This document shows positions 42,084-50,423 of a DNA stretch of 60,375 nt, piece by piece. The number at the start of each line of letters is the position of its first letter. Within the stretch, counting starts at the first letter, position 1. Source of the DNA: a virus; the IMG/VR virus record IMGVR_UViG_3300018036_002016, positions 1 through 60,375 of that record. The stretch is one strand, 5' to 3'. The notes under the pieces are model-generated. The model saw nothing but the letters and a program-made list of their open reading frames with translations, was not told the DNA's origin and ran no database searches. Both the position numbers and the translations under genes were made by a program.

Positions 42084-42521
42084 TTAAAATAATTTATTTA
42101 TGTTCTTTCTTCCAAGGATCCCTGTTTTCAAATCTAATTCTTGTATTAAATCTTCTTTGTAAACATTAGAAAGAGAATTGTAAAACTTTGTTGGGTTAAT
42201 GTCAAAGTAAATGCATAGTTCACTAAACAAATCTATTCTAGAGTATCTCTTAACCATTTCGTCTACTATGTATCCGTAAACATCATTGATTTCTAGCTTT
42301 TTTAGTTTTGCATTTCTGCCGTGTTCATCAATTTCATTAAAAACTTTAAATCTAGAAACCATAATTAATTCATGAATTTCATTTGCTATAAGCTCGTAAT
42401 GAATTTTATCTTCTTCTGGTCTATTATCCTTCCACGAAGGATCCAGATCAAAGGAAAAGTTAGAAAGAATCTCAAAATCTGGAGATTCAAAGTTGTTATC
42501 AAATATTTTATCTCTTTCCAT
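42084..42521 (-). CDS. Unknown acidic protein between helicase and gp47
   Basis: The 145 residues show no motif that I know: an acidic N-terminus (NFSFDLDPSWKDNRPEEDKIHYELIANE) and a helical body ending in LKTGILGRKNINKLF. Its ATG shares one base with the helicase stop (TAATG), and gp47 starts one base after its end, so it is a true operon member. A replication or recombination accessory role is inferred from place. Confidence 0.6.
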   Translation of the reverse strand: MERDKIFDNNFESPDFEILSNFSFDLDPSWKDNRPEEDKIHYELIANEIHELIMVSRFKVFNEIDEHGRNAKLKKLEINDVYGYIVDEMVKRYSRIDLFSELCIYFDINPTKFYNSLSNVYKEDLIQELDLKTGILGRKNINKLF

Positions 42522-43837
42522 TATATTCCGTGTAAATTGCTATTTGTGATGTCTTCAGTTTCAATTAATCTCATGTAGCCCCAATTAATACCTAGCCTAC
42601 ACTTCGTTCCTTTTCCTTCGCCATCTCGCATTTTTAAAATTTTAAGCCAATATTCATCACTTGCTCTCATTAAATCATCTTGTATAATTCCCATCATTAC
42701 ATCTGCTGTATGAGAAAGTCCTGCAGATTCAGCAATATCACTCATTGTTATATCGCTAGAATTATATCCGCTTCTAGTGATTTGTGTAGCTGTTACAATT
42801 AACCAATCATGCCTCTGTCCCATTGCTCTTAAATCTTCAGCGATCTGCTTAATTTTTAAATACGTATTTTCAGAATTTGGGTTTCTATAATTAGATAAAA
42901 TATTAATGTAGTCAATAATGACTGCTCCAATTTTAATTTGTTGCTCTTCTTCAAGTTGCGTTAGATATGCATCAATGTCAAGTACTGTTGCTTGTGATGT
43001 TGGCATTTGCTTAATGAAAAGCTGGCCAGGAGGATTAAATCCATCGCCAACTGTTTCTAGTCTTCTTTTTATGTATTCGTTATTTTTAGCCTTTTCTGCA
43101 TATTCATTAATATCTATGGATAGCAGATTTGATCCAATTCTTTTAACGAACTTGTGTGCAGCCATTTCTGCAGTAATTACGACAGTATTTACTCCCATTT
43201 TTACAAAATTGGCAGCATCATTCGCCAAGTAAATTGACTTACCAATATTCTGTTCTCCTGCGTAAACTACTAAGTTTCCTCCTTTATCATAGCCGCCACC
43301 TAATACTCTATCAATAAAATTATATCCTGAGCTTATTTTTTCAGATTCTTTCTGGTTATGATCGTCCGGGTCAAAGAAATTAAGACCCAAATCAGAATTG
43401 AAAGTGATATTATTTCTCTCATTAATTAATCCTTTTACTTTTTGGATAATGCTATCTGCATTATCTGGAGTTACTTGCGTTGTTTTAATATACTCTATAG
43501 TATCAATTAGAGAAGTATCGAACGTTCTCCATTTAATCCAAGATTCTGCGGTGGAAGTTAACCACTCTTCATCGTATTGTGCTAAGTCAACATCAAAAAT
43601 AACGTCAAGAATTCCATCTGTAATCTTTTCTTTAGCTTTTTTATAGTTTTGTATTAAAAGCTTAAGTTGATCTTTTCCAGGAGTTTCTTTAAACTTAATA
43701 TAAAATTTATTCGCAAGATAACTTAACACATCTATTTCTTCAGACGTGTAGTATCCGTTTTTTATACTTTGTAGATATTTAGGCTTTTCAAGAGAAAGTC
43801 TAAAAAATATTTTTTCAAAATCTTGACCGAATTGCAT
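42521..43837 (-). CDS. Replicative DNA helicase (gp41/DnaB-like)
   Basis: A hexameric helicase of the RecA fold: Walker A VYAGEQNIGKSIYLAND near 195-210 (a GxxxxGKS form), VNTVVITAEMAAHKFV, Walker B IGAVIIDYINIL near 305, then VTATQITRSGYNS and a closing MRDGEGKGTKCRLGINW. The 438 residues fit T4 gp41 (475). The N-terminal 150 residues are the helical collar. It follows UvsX by 29 bases. Confidence 0.92.
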   Translation of the reverse strand: MQFGQDFEKIFFRLSLEKPKYLQSIKNGYYTSEEIDVLSYLANKFYIKFKETPGKDQLKLLIQNYKKAKEKITDGILDVIFDVDLAQYDEEWLTSTAESWIKWRTFDTSLIDTIEYIKTTQVTPDNADSIIQKVKGLINERNNITFNSDLGLNFFDPDDHNQKESEKISSGYNFIDRVLGGGYDKGGNLVVYAGEQNIGKSIYLANDAANFVKMGVNTVVITAEMAAHKFVKRIGSNLLSIDINEYAEKAKNNEYIKRRLETVGDGFNPPGQLFIKQMPTSQATVLDIDAYLTQLEEEQQIKIGAVIIDYINILSNYRNPNSENTYLKIKQIAEDLRAMGQRHDWLIVTATQITRSGYNSSDITMSDIAESAGLSHTADVMMGIIQDDLMRASDEYWLKILKMRDGEGKGTKCRLGINWGYMRLIETEDITNSNLHGI

Positions 43838-43866
43838 ATGACTATTATTTAAGCTTATAGAAGAAA

Positions 43867-44979
43867 TTAGTCTTCAGTTTCCTCTATTAACTCATCAAAA
43901 TCAAATTCAACCTCAGTGTTATAGTTAAATAGTGGATGAATCTTACTCTCGATCTTTTCTAGAACCTCTTGCGTAAATACTTTTTCAGTAAAGAATTCAT
44001 TATTTGGTACCGTTTCATCAAGGTGCTTACAAATCCAATTGCGAGCCGTCTTTTTAGGTATCTTTTCTCCTTTTTCAATTACACCCTTTGCAATACCAAT
44101 CTCTTCCCAATCGATATATTGTTCTAATCCAACAAAACGATTCATCCCTTCACTGAAATGCAAGTGAAATTTGATTGGATGTGGTTTAGCAAATCTATTT
44201 TTATTTGGCTTTGCGGTAACTATAATACCAGCCTTTTCTCCACTAGAATCTTTAAGCTGTGCTTTTCCTAAGAATAGCACAATAGAAGCTGCATATTCTG
44301 GTCCTGTTCCACCACCTGCAACCTGACGAGAGATAAAGTCTTGTGTCTGGTATGTGTGGTTTGTGAATAGGAATGGGATCTTAAGGTCTGCCATTGGTGT
44401 CATAATGATGCGGAAGATTGACTTTAAAATCTTCGAACGCGTCATATCTGATTTCTCTGAACCACTAACCGCATCATCTATTTCTTTTTGAGTTGCGAGG
44501 TTACCTGCAGAATCAAGAATAATCATCATCTTGGGTAGTTCAGCACCAGCACGCTTAGCCTCTTGCATTCTCTTCGTAATTGTAGTTACTGAAGACCTAA
44601 ACTCTTGTACTGTATTGATCGGTTGGTAGTTTACTTTGTCTGTATCAATACCGAACTTTTTCATAAGAGTTTTATCAACTGCTGCTTCTGAATCATAGAA
44701 GATGATGCTGTAACCCATATCAATTGCTCTACGAATAGAGTTTAGAATCAAGTAGGTTTTACCAGTACCAGAAGGTCCTGCAATCGAACATGACCTGTTG
44801 TTTGGCCATCCACCAAACAAACTACCTGAAACACATGCATTGAGATGATAATTGCCAGTGTCAATCCACTCGGTCACATCACTAAAGCTTGAATTTGACA
44901 TTACCGATCCAAGTGGATTTAGGGTTGCCAATTCTGCGTTAATGTCTTCGAAACTAAATTTATTATTTTTCTTTGCCAT
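43867..44979 (-). CDS. uvsX: UvsX-like RecA recombinase
   Basis: The strand-exchange recombinase of T4-like phages. Walker A GPSGTGKTYLI near residues 65-75, Walker B KMMIILDSAGNLAT near 148-160, and FTNHTYQTQDFISRQVAGGGTGP (L2 region) are seen. The acidic end EFDFDELIEETED matches the family. I choose the ATG at 44979; the longer form begins with TTG at 44988 inside the upstream gene. Length is near T4 UvsX (391). Confidence 0.93.
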   Translation of the reverse strand: MAKKNNKFSFEDINAELATLNPLGSVMSNSSFSDVTEWIDTGNYHLNACVSGSLFGGWPNNRSCSIAGPSGTGKTYLILNSIRRAIDMGYSIIFYDSEAAVDKTLMKKFGIDTDKVNYQPINTVQEFRSSVTTITKRMQEAKRAGAELPKMMIILDSAGNLATQKEIDDAVSGSEKSDMTRSKILKSIFRIIMTPMADLKIPFLFTNHTYQTQDFISRQVAGGGTGPEYAASIVLFLGKAQLKDSSGEKAGIIVTAKPNKNRFAKPHPIKFHLHFSEGMNRFVGLEQYIDWEEIGIAKGVIEKGEKIPKKTARNWICKHLDETVPNNEFFTEKVFTQEVLEKIESKIHPLFNYNTEVEFDFDELIEETED

Positions 44980-45157
44980 AACTTTCAAATATTTTTTTGT
45001 CTTTTTGTCGAACTATGTTTAATTGTTCTATTAATTTGGATGCTTCAGCGCTTAATGTTTTTATTTGATCTTCAAGCACTGAAATTCTATTGTAAATTGT
45101 TTGGTATTCTTTAACAATTTCTTTTTGGTCATCCGTTAGATTTTGTAAATCAATCAT
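44963..45157 (-). CDS. Small coiled-coil protein upstream of UvsX
   Basis: The 64 residues form one long coiled coil (EYQTIYNRISVLEDQIKTLS; EASKLIEQLNIVRQKDKKIF). The start shares one base with the stop of the 51-residue gene and the end overlaps UvsX by 17 bases. A small adaptor for recombination or replication is possible; no family recognised. Confidence 0.65.
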   Translation of the reverse strand: MIDLQNLTDDQKEIVKEYQTIYNRISVLEDQIKTLSAEASKLIEQLNIVRQKDKKIFESYGKEK

Positions 45158-45312
45158 TATTCTGGAAATTGAATTTTTAATTGATTTGGATCTGACTGTG
45201 AATCTAAAGATTCTTTAATTTCCCAGTAAAATTGTCTTACTTTTCTACCTAGATCTAGATTATTTGGATATTGCTCCACTAGGTCCATGATTTGTTTAGT
45301 TGTATTTTCCAT
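45157..45312 (-). CDS. Small protein of 51 residues after the polymerase
   Basis: The ORF begins ATG at 45312, two bases after the polymerase C-terminal stop, and ends with a TAATG overlap with the 64-residue gene. The translation (MENTTKQIMDLVEQYPNNLD ... GRKVRQFYWEIKESLDSQSD ... LKIQFPE) is helical and well composed. Tight spacing on both sides supports it as a real gene. No motif recognised. Confidence 0.7.
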   Translation of the reverse strand: MENTTKQIMDLVEQYPNNLDLGRKVRQFYWEIKESLDSQSDPNQLKIQFPE

Positions 45313-45314
45313 GA

Positions 45315-46517
45315 TTAAAATAGCGCAGACGCATAAATTAGATTAGTGTCTAGTGTTTGTAGACCAATTGCTTTTAAGACTCGATTAAGAGGATCGATCA
45401 TTGACTTTTCAAATTGAGTGTCGTAATCAACAGTTGGTGCAAATTCATATGGATGTTCACCTGGCATATACGCAAAAGTATCACTTAATGAATCTTTTAC
45501 ATGGTATATTTTTAGCTTTTCTCCATTACCAATTAACTTATACTTATTTTTATATTTAGTATTATTATTTAGTAGATAGTTATAGTATCCGGCTGCCTTT
45601 ACATTAGGTGGACACTTTAGCCCGAACTGAAGTTCTATTTGGTCATCTACGATATATTTTTCAATATTATTTGTCCTTTTATTAAAAGAAATATCGTCAA
45701 GATCTGCAAGCTTAAACTCTTTTTTAGATTGCTTCATGAACGTAACAAGCTCTTGTAAATCTTCGGCAGTTGGCTGTTGATGCTTTTTAAATAAAATTTT
45801 AAGAGCATCTACTAGTTTTTCACGTGCAAATTTAGGTGTAGAAGATTGAATTGTATCGAAGCCAATGGTTTTTACTTTTTTCAAAGATGGATGTCGATCT
45901 GTTATTTCTAATTTATCGTCCCATGCAATATTTTGAATGTATTTTTTCTTACTCATCCAAATACCGTTGTATGCTATTGTTTCTAATTCAAAAACCAAGA
46001 AATTATCAGTATTTCTTTTTTCAGCGTACTTTTCCATAGCTTTAACAATATAGCTTTTAAGTCTATAATTATAAAGCTCTATGATAAACGTGTCTATTGA
46101 TTTTTCTTCACCTAGCCATTCTACCGCATTATACATTTCTTCAAATTGAACATAGCAAGAGTCAGTATCAATGTATATTACTGAAGGTTTTTCTAGCCTA
46201 TGCTTAACTCTAATATTAAACTTTTCATGGACTGCTGAATCTATATGAAAGAATTCTTGAAAATACTTGTTTATAATACTTTCTGAGTATAGGATAGCAT
46301 CTTGTCCTTGTAAAGTAATTGATTCTGCAATGTCAATATTGAAAAAGTGAAACCACTTATTACCAAATGCACCATAGATAGAGTTCAAAGTTACTTTAAC
46401 TGCCTGCTCATAAGCTGTATATTTAGCAGAGAGCTCCTCATAGTATTGTATAAGGAGCCCTGCTTCATCTTTGCTTAACTGATCGGTTGGTTTATTCTTT
46501 AACTCTTCTATATTCAT
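45315..46517 (-). CDS. DNA polymerase family B, C-terminal part (gp43B-like)
   Basis: The second part of a split T4-type DNA polymerase. Motif B is KVTLNSIYGAFGN near residues 41-53 and motif C is YIDTDSCYV near 114-122; LETIAYNGIWMSKKKYIQNI is the KxKY region, and the thumb follows. The last residues (NLIYASALF) look like a clamp-binding tail as in T4 gp43. The N-terminal part with exonuclease and motif A is at 50424-51824, 3.9 kb upstream in transcription. The first 40 residues form a helical linker with no match that I know. Confidence 0.9.
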   Translation of the reverse strand: MNIEELKNKPTDQLSKDEAGLLIQYYEELSAKYTAYEQAVKVTLNSIYGAFGNKWFHFFNIDIAESITLQGQDAILYSESIINKYFQEFFHIDSAVHEKFNIRVKHRLEKPSVIYIDTDSCYVQFEEMYNAVEWLGEEKSIDTFIIELYNYRLKSYIVKAMEKYAEKRNTDNFLVFELETIAYNGIWMSKKKYIQNIAWDDKLEITDRHPSLKKVKTIGFDTIQSSTPKFAREKLVDALKILFKKHQQPTAEDLQELVTFMKQSKKEFKLADLDDISFNKRTNNIEKYIVDDQIELQFGLKCPPNVKAAGYYNYLLNNNTKYKNKYKLIGNGEKLKIYHVKDSLSDTFAYMPGEHPYEFAPTVDYDTQFEKSMIDPLNRVLKAIGLQTLDTNLIYASALF

Positions 46518-46518
46518 A

Positions 46519-47262
46519 TTAAGCCGTTTGGCAAGTTGATACGGTCAAGAGAGTTTCACTATCTTTTGATGCAAAAACTACTTTAGATTGTGAAATGTAT
46601 ACAGTCTGTTCTTCTTTATCAAGAAGATTTAGATATTTTTTATAAACTGTAACTTCGCCATCACCATTACTTTCAGGATTAATTACTACATTAAATGATT
46701 TACCCTTTACATTAACTCCAGTCCCATTAGCCTTAATTGCAAAGGTTTCATCTTTATCTAATGTAAATAGATTTTTAACTTTTCCAATTGAGTATGTGTC
46801 TAATTCAAAATTGAATTCGCTACCTTCTCTTGAGAAAATGCCTTCAATTTGGTCAAGAGATAGATCTTTAAATCCAAGAGAAGGTTCAGAACATGATAGC
46901 GTAATTTCTAGCTCATCATTAAAAAGTTTAATAGTAGATGCTACTAGGTCTTCATCATTTTCAATGAATTCAATTTCACCTTTAATCGCGTCACTATCAA
47001 AATGTTTAATAGCATCAATAACTTTTGCTCCGTCAAAAAATGCTAGCTTCATTTCTTTATCAGTTTCTGGAGTTGATGCTAATTTAAAGATAGCATCAGT
47101 GTTGACTGCGTGATACTTTACCGCATCTCTTTGTGGAAGATACACTGCTGATGTGATTCGATTGGCATCCATTTTCATATAAATGAATGAATCAATGAGT
47201 CTTACTCGATTAATAAAGTTCGTTAACGCATGTTGGTCAACTCGATCAATTACTAGTTTCAT
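46519..47262 (-). CDS. Sliding clamp (gp45-like)
   Basis: The processivity ring for the polymerase. The 247-residue protein (T4 gp45: 228) shows the weakly conserved clamp pattern: ALTNFINRVRLIDSFIYMKM, then AVNTDAIFKLASTP, a central DLSLDQIEGIF, and KKYLNLLDKEEQTVYISQSKVVFASKD near the end. It lies between nrdA and the polymerase C-terminal part, one base before the latter. In the 156 bases upstream three GC-rich hairpins occur. Confidence 0.85.
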   Translation of the reverse strand: MKLVIDRVDQHALTNFINRVRLIDSFIYMKMDANRITSAVYLPQRDAVKYHAVNTDAIFKLASTPETDKEMKLAFFDGAKVIDAIKHFDSDAIKGEIEFIENDEDLVASTIKLFNDELEITLSCSEPSLGFKDLSLDQIEGIFSREGSEFNFELDTYSIGKVKNLFTLDKDETFAIKANGTGVNVKGKSFNVVINPESNGDGEVTVYKKYLNLLDKEEQTVYISQSKVVFASKDSETLLTVSTCQTA

Positions 47263-47320
47263 ATTTTTTTATTTGTTTAAAGAATTTAAAGATTATATGT
47301 GTATAGTTCAAACTGTTTCA

Positions 47321-47400
47321 TAAAAGTGAGGCCAGGAAGTAGCGAACCCCTGGCCTCTTCCGTGAACTACCACGGCCCTAAGACGAGGTCTTCAAACCTC
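47321..47400 (-). ncRNA. Structured RNA element between nrdA and the clamp gene
   Basis: In an AT-rich genome this 75-base stretch has three perfect hairpins on the minus strand: GAGGT..ACCTC (47385-47400), CCGTG..CACGG (47360-47375) and GAGGCCAGG / CCTGGCCTC (47328-47357, 9 base pairs). The outermost bases GTGAGG (47398-47403) and CCTCAC (47326-47331) can also pair and close the set. The last hairpin is followed by ACTTTTA, so it may act as a terminator. It is not a standard tRNA. It could separate the nrd and clamp transcripts or be a small RNA. Confidence 0.5.
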
Positions 47401-47418
47401 ACCATTTTTACTATTACA

Positions 47419-49287
47419 TTAACCGTCACAGCTTAAGCAGTCGGGATCAGTTGCTCTAGTTGCAATATCTCCTCGCAGAACGCTTTCCGTTCTCATGTAA
47501 TAGAGTGTTTTTATACCTTGATCGTATGCTTCAAGGTGAACCTGATTAATAAATTTAGGATCTGCTGTATTTGGAAATGCTAAGTTTAATGAAACTGACT
47601 GGTCAACATATTGCTGTCTAACTCCAGCCTGTCGTACTAGTTCCATTTGATTAATTTCCTTAAATGTTCTAAACACATCTTTTATTGGAATAAAATTAGA
47701 TCTTGCAGCCTCTGGTGCCTTTTCAAGATCTTTTTTGTGAATTGGTTTTCCCCATCCTTCTTTATTAGTGTTTAATTCACCATGATGTACATAATAGTCA
47801 TCCATCCAATCAATCCCTTGAACACTTCCTCCATCTTCTAGTATCTTATCCCAAGTATCCTTCGTGTTTTTACCGATTGATTCTAGTGCTAATTCTAATG
47901 TACTATTTTTGCGAATAAATGTTCCTTTTGCTGTTTGTTCTGTGAATACATTTGCTGCCCATGGTTCAATACCTGGAGAAACGTTTCCGCTCAATTTGCT
48001 ATTAGAAACAGTAGGTGCTACTGCTCTAAGGTGTGTATTGCGCATTCCTGTACCAACGCACCACAAAGGCTCTCCATATTCTTTTGCCATATCTCGGCTA
48101 GCCTTTTCACTTTCAGTCTTTAATTCACTAAAAATTTTGCGAGTTTCAAATTGAGCAGATAATCCCTCAAATGGAATATTTCTATCTTGTAAATAAGTGT
48201 GCCATCCTAGAACTCCAAGTCCTAATGCTCTTCCTTTTTCTGCTGAACGAATAGAGTTCTCAAACCCTCGCATGTATTTTGCCTTTTGAATAAACTCTTC
48301 GAGAACACCATCCAAGAACCAAGTTGCTGTGTAAATAAGATCAGTATCTTTCCACTCATCATATTTTGCTAGGTTTAATGAGCTTAAACAACACACAAAC
48401 GAATGATTCTCATCAGTGTGTAATGCAATTTCAGAACAAATATTGGTCATGTAAACCTTTAATCCATTGTTCTTATATGCATCTGGATTTGCGTTATTTA
48501 CATTACCTTTAAACATAATATATGGTTCTCCAGTAGCTCTACGTTTTCTTAGTAGAGCTGCCCATCTTTTACGAGCCTCTTTATCTCCTTCTTTAATCTT
48601 TTGCATAAATGCATCTGGAACAATAACGCATTGGTGTAGATTTAAAGATTGCCTATTTACATCTCCTTTTGGCTCTCTAATCTCCAACCATTCCCAGAAA
48701 TCTTTATGTTCAATGTCAATATTTACCGAAGCAGCGCCTCTACGAACTGAACCTTGGTTAGTAGCTAGAATTGTTGAATCGTAAATCTTGCAGAATGGAA
48801 CTACACCATCACTTGTACCGTTACCTCGAATAGTAGCACCTGCAGGTCTGATTTGATTGATTCCAATTCCAACACCACCTCCATGTTTTGCTAAAAGCAT
48901 CATTTCTAGGTTTTTTGCACCAATGTCGTGAATTGAATCAGCAACGTCTAGTCCAAAACAAGAAATTGGTAGACCTCTTTCAGTTCCAGTGTTAGATAGA
49001 ACCGGCGATGCTAAGTTTAACCAACCTTTCCAGATATAATCAAAAAACTTACTAGCCATTTCTGGTTTTTGTAATCTCTTTGCTACAGTGGTTGCAACTC
49101 TCCAATATGCATCTTTTGGGGTTTCTCCTTCTAGAAGGTATCCATTACTAATAGTTTTTACATATATTTCTGTATTTGCCCATGTTGGAAAATCTACACC
49201 AAGTTCCCATCCAAGGGTTTCACCATAATTGATCGCACATGCGTCTTTATCCATTTTATCTTCTTTGTTTTTAAAAAAATTAATCAT
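47419..49287 (-). CDS. nrdA: Ribonucleotide reductase large subunit (class I, NrdA)
   Basis: The enzyme that makes dNTP precursors. Active-site residues are visible: SCFGLD (redox Cys) near 105, NICSEI (Asn, radical Cys, Glu) near 285, the second redox Cys in the CCLSSLNL region near 300, LYYMRTESVL (Tyr pair) near 597, and the C-terminal Cys pair DCLSCDG. The 622 residues are shorter than E. coli NrdA (761); the N-terminal ATP-cone is absent, so dATP feedback through it is probably lost. An inner ATG at 49254 is an alternative start. It follows nrdB by 8 bases. Confidence 0.95.
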   Translation of the reverse strand: MINFFKNKEDKMDKDACAINYGETLGWELGVDFPTWANTEIYVKTISNGYLLEGETPKDAYWRVATTVAKRLQKPEMASKFFDYIWKGWLNLASPVLSNTGTERGLPISCFGLDVADSIHDIGAKNLEMMLLAKHGGGVGIGINQIRPAGATIRGNGTSDGVVPFCKIYDSTILATNQGSVRRGAASVNIDIEHKDFWEWLEIREPKGDVNRQSLNLHQCVIVPDAFMQKIKEGDKEARKRWAALLRKRRATGEPYIMFKGNVNNANPDAYKNNGLKVYMTNICSEIALHTDENHSFVCCLSSLNLAKYDEWKDTDLIYTATWFLDGVLEEFIQKAKYMRGFENSIRSAEKGRALGLGVLGWHTYLQDRNIPFEGLSAQFETRKIFSELKTESEKASRDMAKEYGEPLWCVGTGMRNTHLRAVAPTVSNSKLSGNVSPGIEPWAANVFTEQTAKGTFIRKNSTLELALESIGKNTKDTWDKILEDGGSVQGIDWMDDYYVHHGELNTNKEGWGKPIHKKDLEKAPEAARSNFIPIKDVFRTFKEINQMELVRQAGVRQQYVDQSVSLNLAFPNTADPKFINQVHLEAYDQGIKTLYYMRTESVLRGDIATRATDPDCLSCDG

Positions 49288-49295
49288 ATACTTAT

Positions 49296-50300
49296 TTAAA
49301 AGATGTCATCTTCATCCCAGTTTTCATCCTCGCCTGCTTTTGAATAGTCAGTAGGTCTAATTGCAAAAAAGTCAGTGTGTGTTGTTCCTCCTGTTAAATG
49401 ATAGAACCAATCTAATTCAGATGCCTTTGATTCATCAAATTCCATAAATGGACCTTCAACATATCCTAATTCTGCAATTTTTTCATTTGCTCTTTTTACA
49501 ATAAAATGCTTTAGATCTTCTGCTTTTAGGTTTTCAAGATCTCCCATTTCAAACATTTTATCAATAAACTTATGCTCCATTTCTACCATTAACTCTGCTG
49601 CTCTAATAACATCGTCTTTTACTTCTTGTTTTAGTTCAGGATATTCTTCGCACATATGACGGAATAATTGACATCCCATTCTACTGTGAAGTGATTCGTC
49701 ACGAACAGACCATTTCATTTGCTGACCAATCCCCTTAAGAAGGTTACGCATCTGGAATGAATATAAAACTGCAAATGATGAATATAGTGAAACTCCTTCG
49801 GCAAAAGCAGAGAAGATTGCCAGTGATCTGGCTACCTGCTTTCTAGCTTCTGAACTTGATGCTAAATCTTCATGAGACCAATCAGCTTCAACTGAAGTTA
49901 AGTGTTCAAATTTATCAGCAGTTGCTGGTTCGTGTAGAAATGCTGTAAAGTCTTCTAGTCCTAGTGTTTCATTTAAGTATGAATATGCTGTTGCGTGAAT
50001 AGTTTCTTGTGAACCAAACATCATTGCCATTTGCTTAATTTCATGCTTTGGAAACCAGTTGGTAACCATACCAGTCCAGTAATCTGAAACTGCACATTCT
50101 GTTTGAGCAAATCCTAATAGTATATTTCCTACTAGATTTTTTTCATGTGATTCCATTTTTTCATTCCAATCTTTTACATCGCCTTGCATTGAAATTTCAG
50201 TGTGAAGCCAAAATGCTTGGGCTTGTTTTAACCAACCTTCAGTGTAGTAGATTGGATATTCAAATGGTTTAAATTCTATTCTTTCTTTAAATATTGACAT
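49296..50300 (-). CDS. nrdB: Ribonucleotide reductase small subunit (NrdB)
   Basis: The radical-generating partner of NrdA. The diiron ligand motifs are in order: AQTECAVSDYW near 65-75, FGSQETIHATAYSYL near 94-108 (ExxH), EGVSLYSSFAVLYSF near 165-180, and VRDESLHSRMG near 198-208 (ExxH). The 334 residues fit the family (T4 NrdB 388). The C-terminal acidic tail (DENWDEDDIF) should bind NrdA. Upstream lie a late-class promoter and a terminator/antiterminator-type leader (50310-50397). Confidence 0.94.
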   Translation of the reverse strand: MSIFKERIEFKPFEYPIYYTEGWLKQAQAFWLHTEISMQGDVKDWNEKMESHEKNLVGNILLGFAQTECAVSDYWTGMVTNWFPKHEIKQMAMMFGSQETIHATAYSYLNETLGLEDFTAFLHEPATADKFEHLTSVEADWSHEDLASSSEARKQVARSLAIFSAFAEGVSLYSSFAVLYSFQMRNLLKGIGQQMKWSVRDESLHSRMGCQLFRHMCEEYPELKQEVKDDVIRAAELMVEMEHKFIDKMFEMGDLENLKAEDLKHFIVKRANEKIAELGYVEGPFMEFDESKASELDWFYHLTGGTTHTDFFAIRPTDYSKAGEDENWDEDDIF

Positions 50301-50327
50301 ATTCTTATATTACCTTATTTTTTAGAC

Positions 50328-50361
50328 TAAAAAAGGTCTAAATACAAAATATTTTTAGACC
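50328..50361 (-). terminator. Terminator in the nrdB leader, possible attenuator
   Basis: On the minus strand GGTCTAAA (50361-50354) pairs with TTTAGACC (50342-50335), followed by TTTTTT. A third segment GTCTAAA (about 50327-50321) can pair instead with TTTAGAC, which would break the terminator. This could switch read-through into nrdBA, or simply end the upstream polymerase transcript. Confidence 0.55.
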
Positions 50362-50384
50362 CTATGCTTGTTGATTTCTATGTT

Positions 50385-50397
50385 TTTTATATATTCA
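50385..50397 (-). promoter_or_regulatory. Late-class promoter upstream of nrdB
   Basis: The minus strand reads GAATATATAAAAA, the late-class motif. It precedes the terminator-like hairpin and the nrdB start, so RNR, clamp and polymerase C-terminal part may be transcribed late as well. Confidence 0.5.
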
Positions 50398-50423
50398 GAA
50401 ACCTTCAAGCGAAGTGCACAGTA

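Noticed and set aside
47321-47403. tRNA or tmRNA reading of the triple-hairpin element (plus strand ends CCTCACCA)
   Set aside because: No cloverleaf with a normal T arm or anticodon arm can be drawn on either strand.
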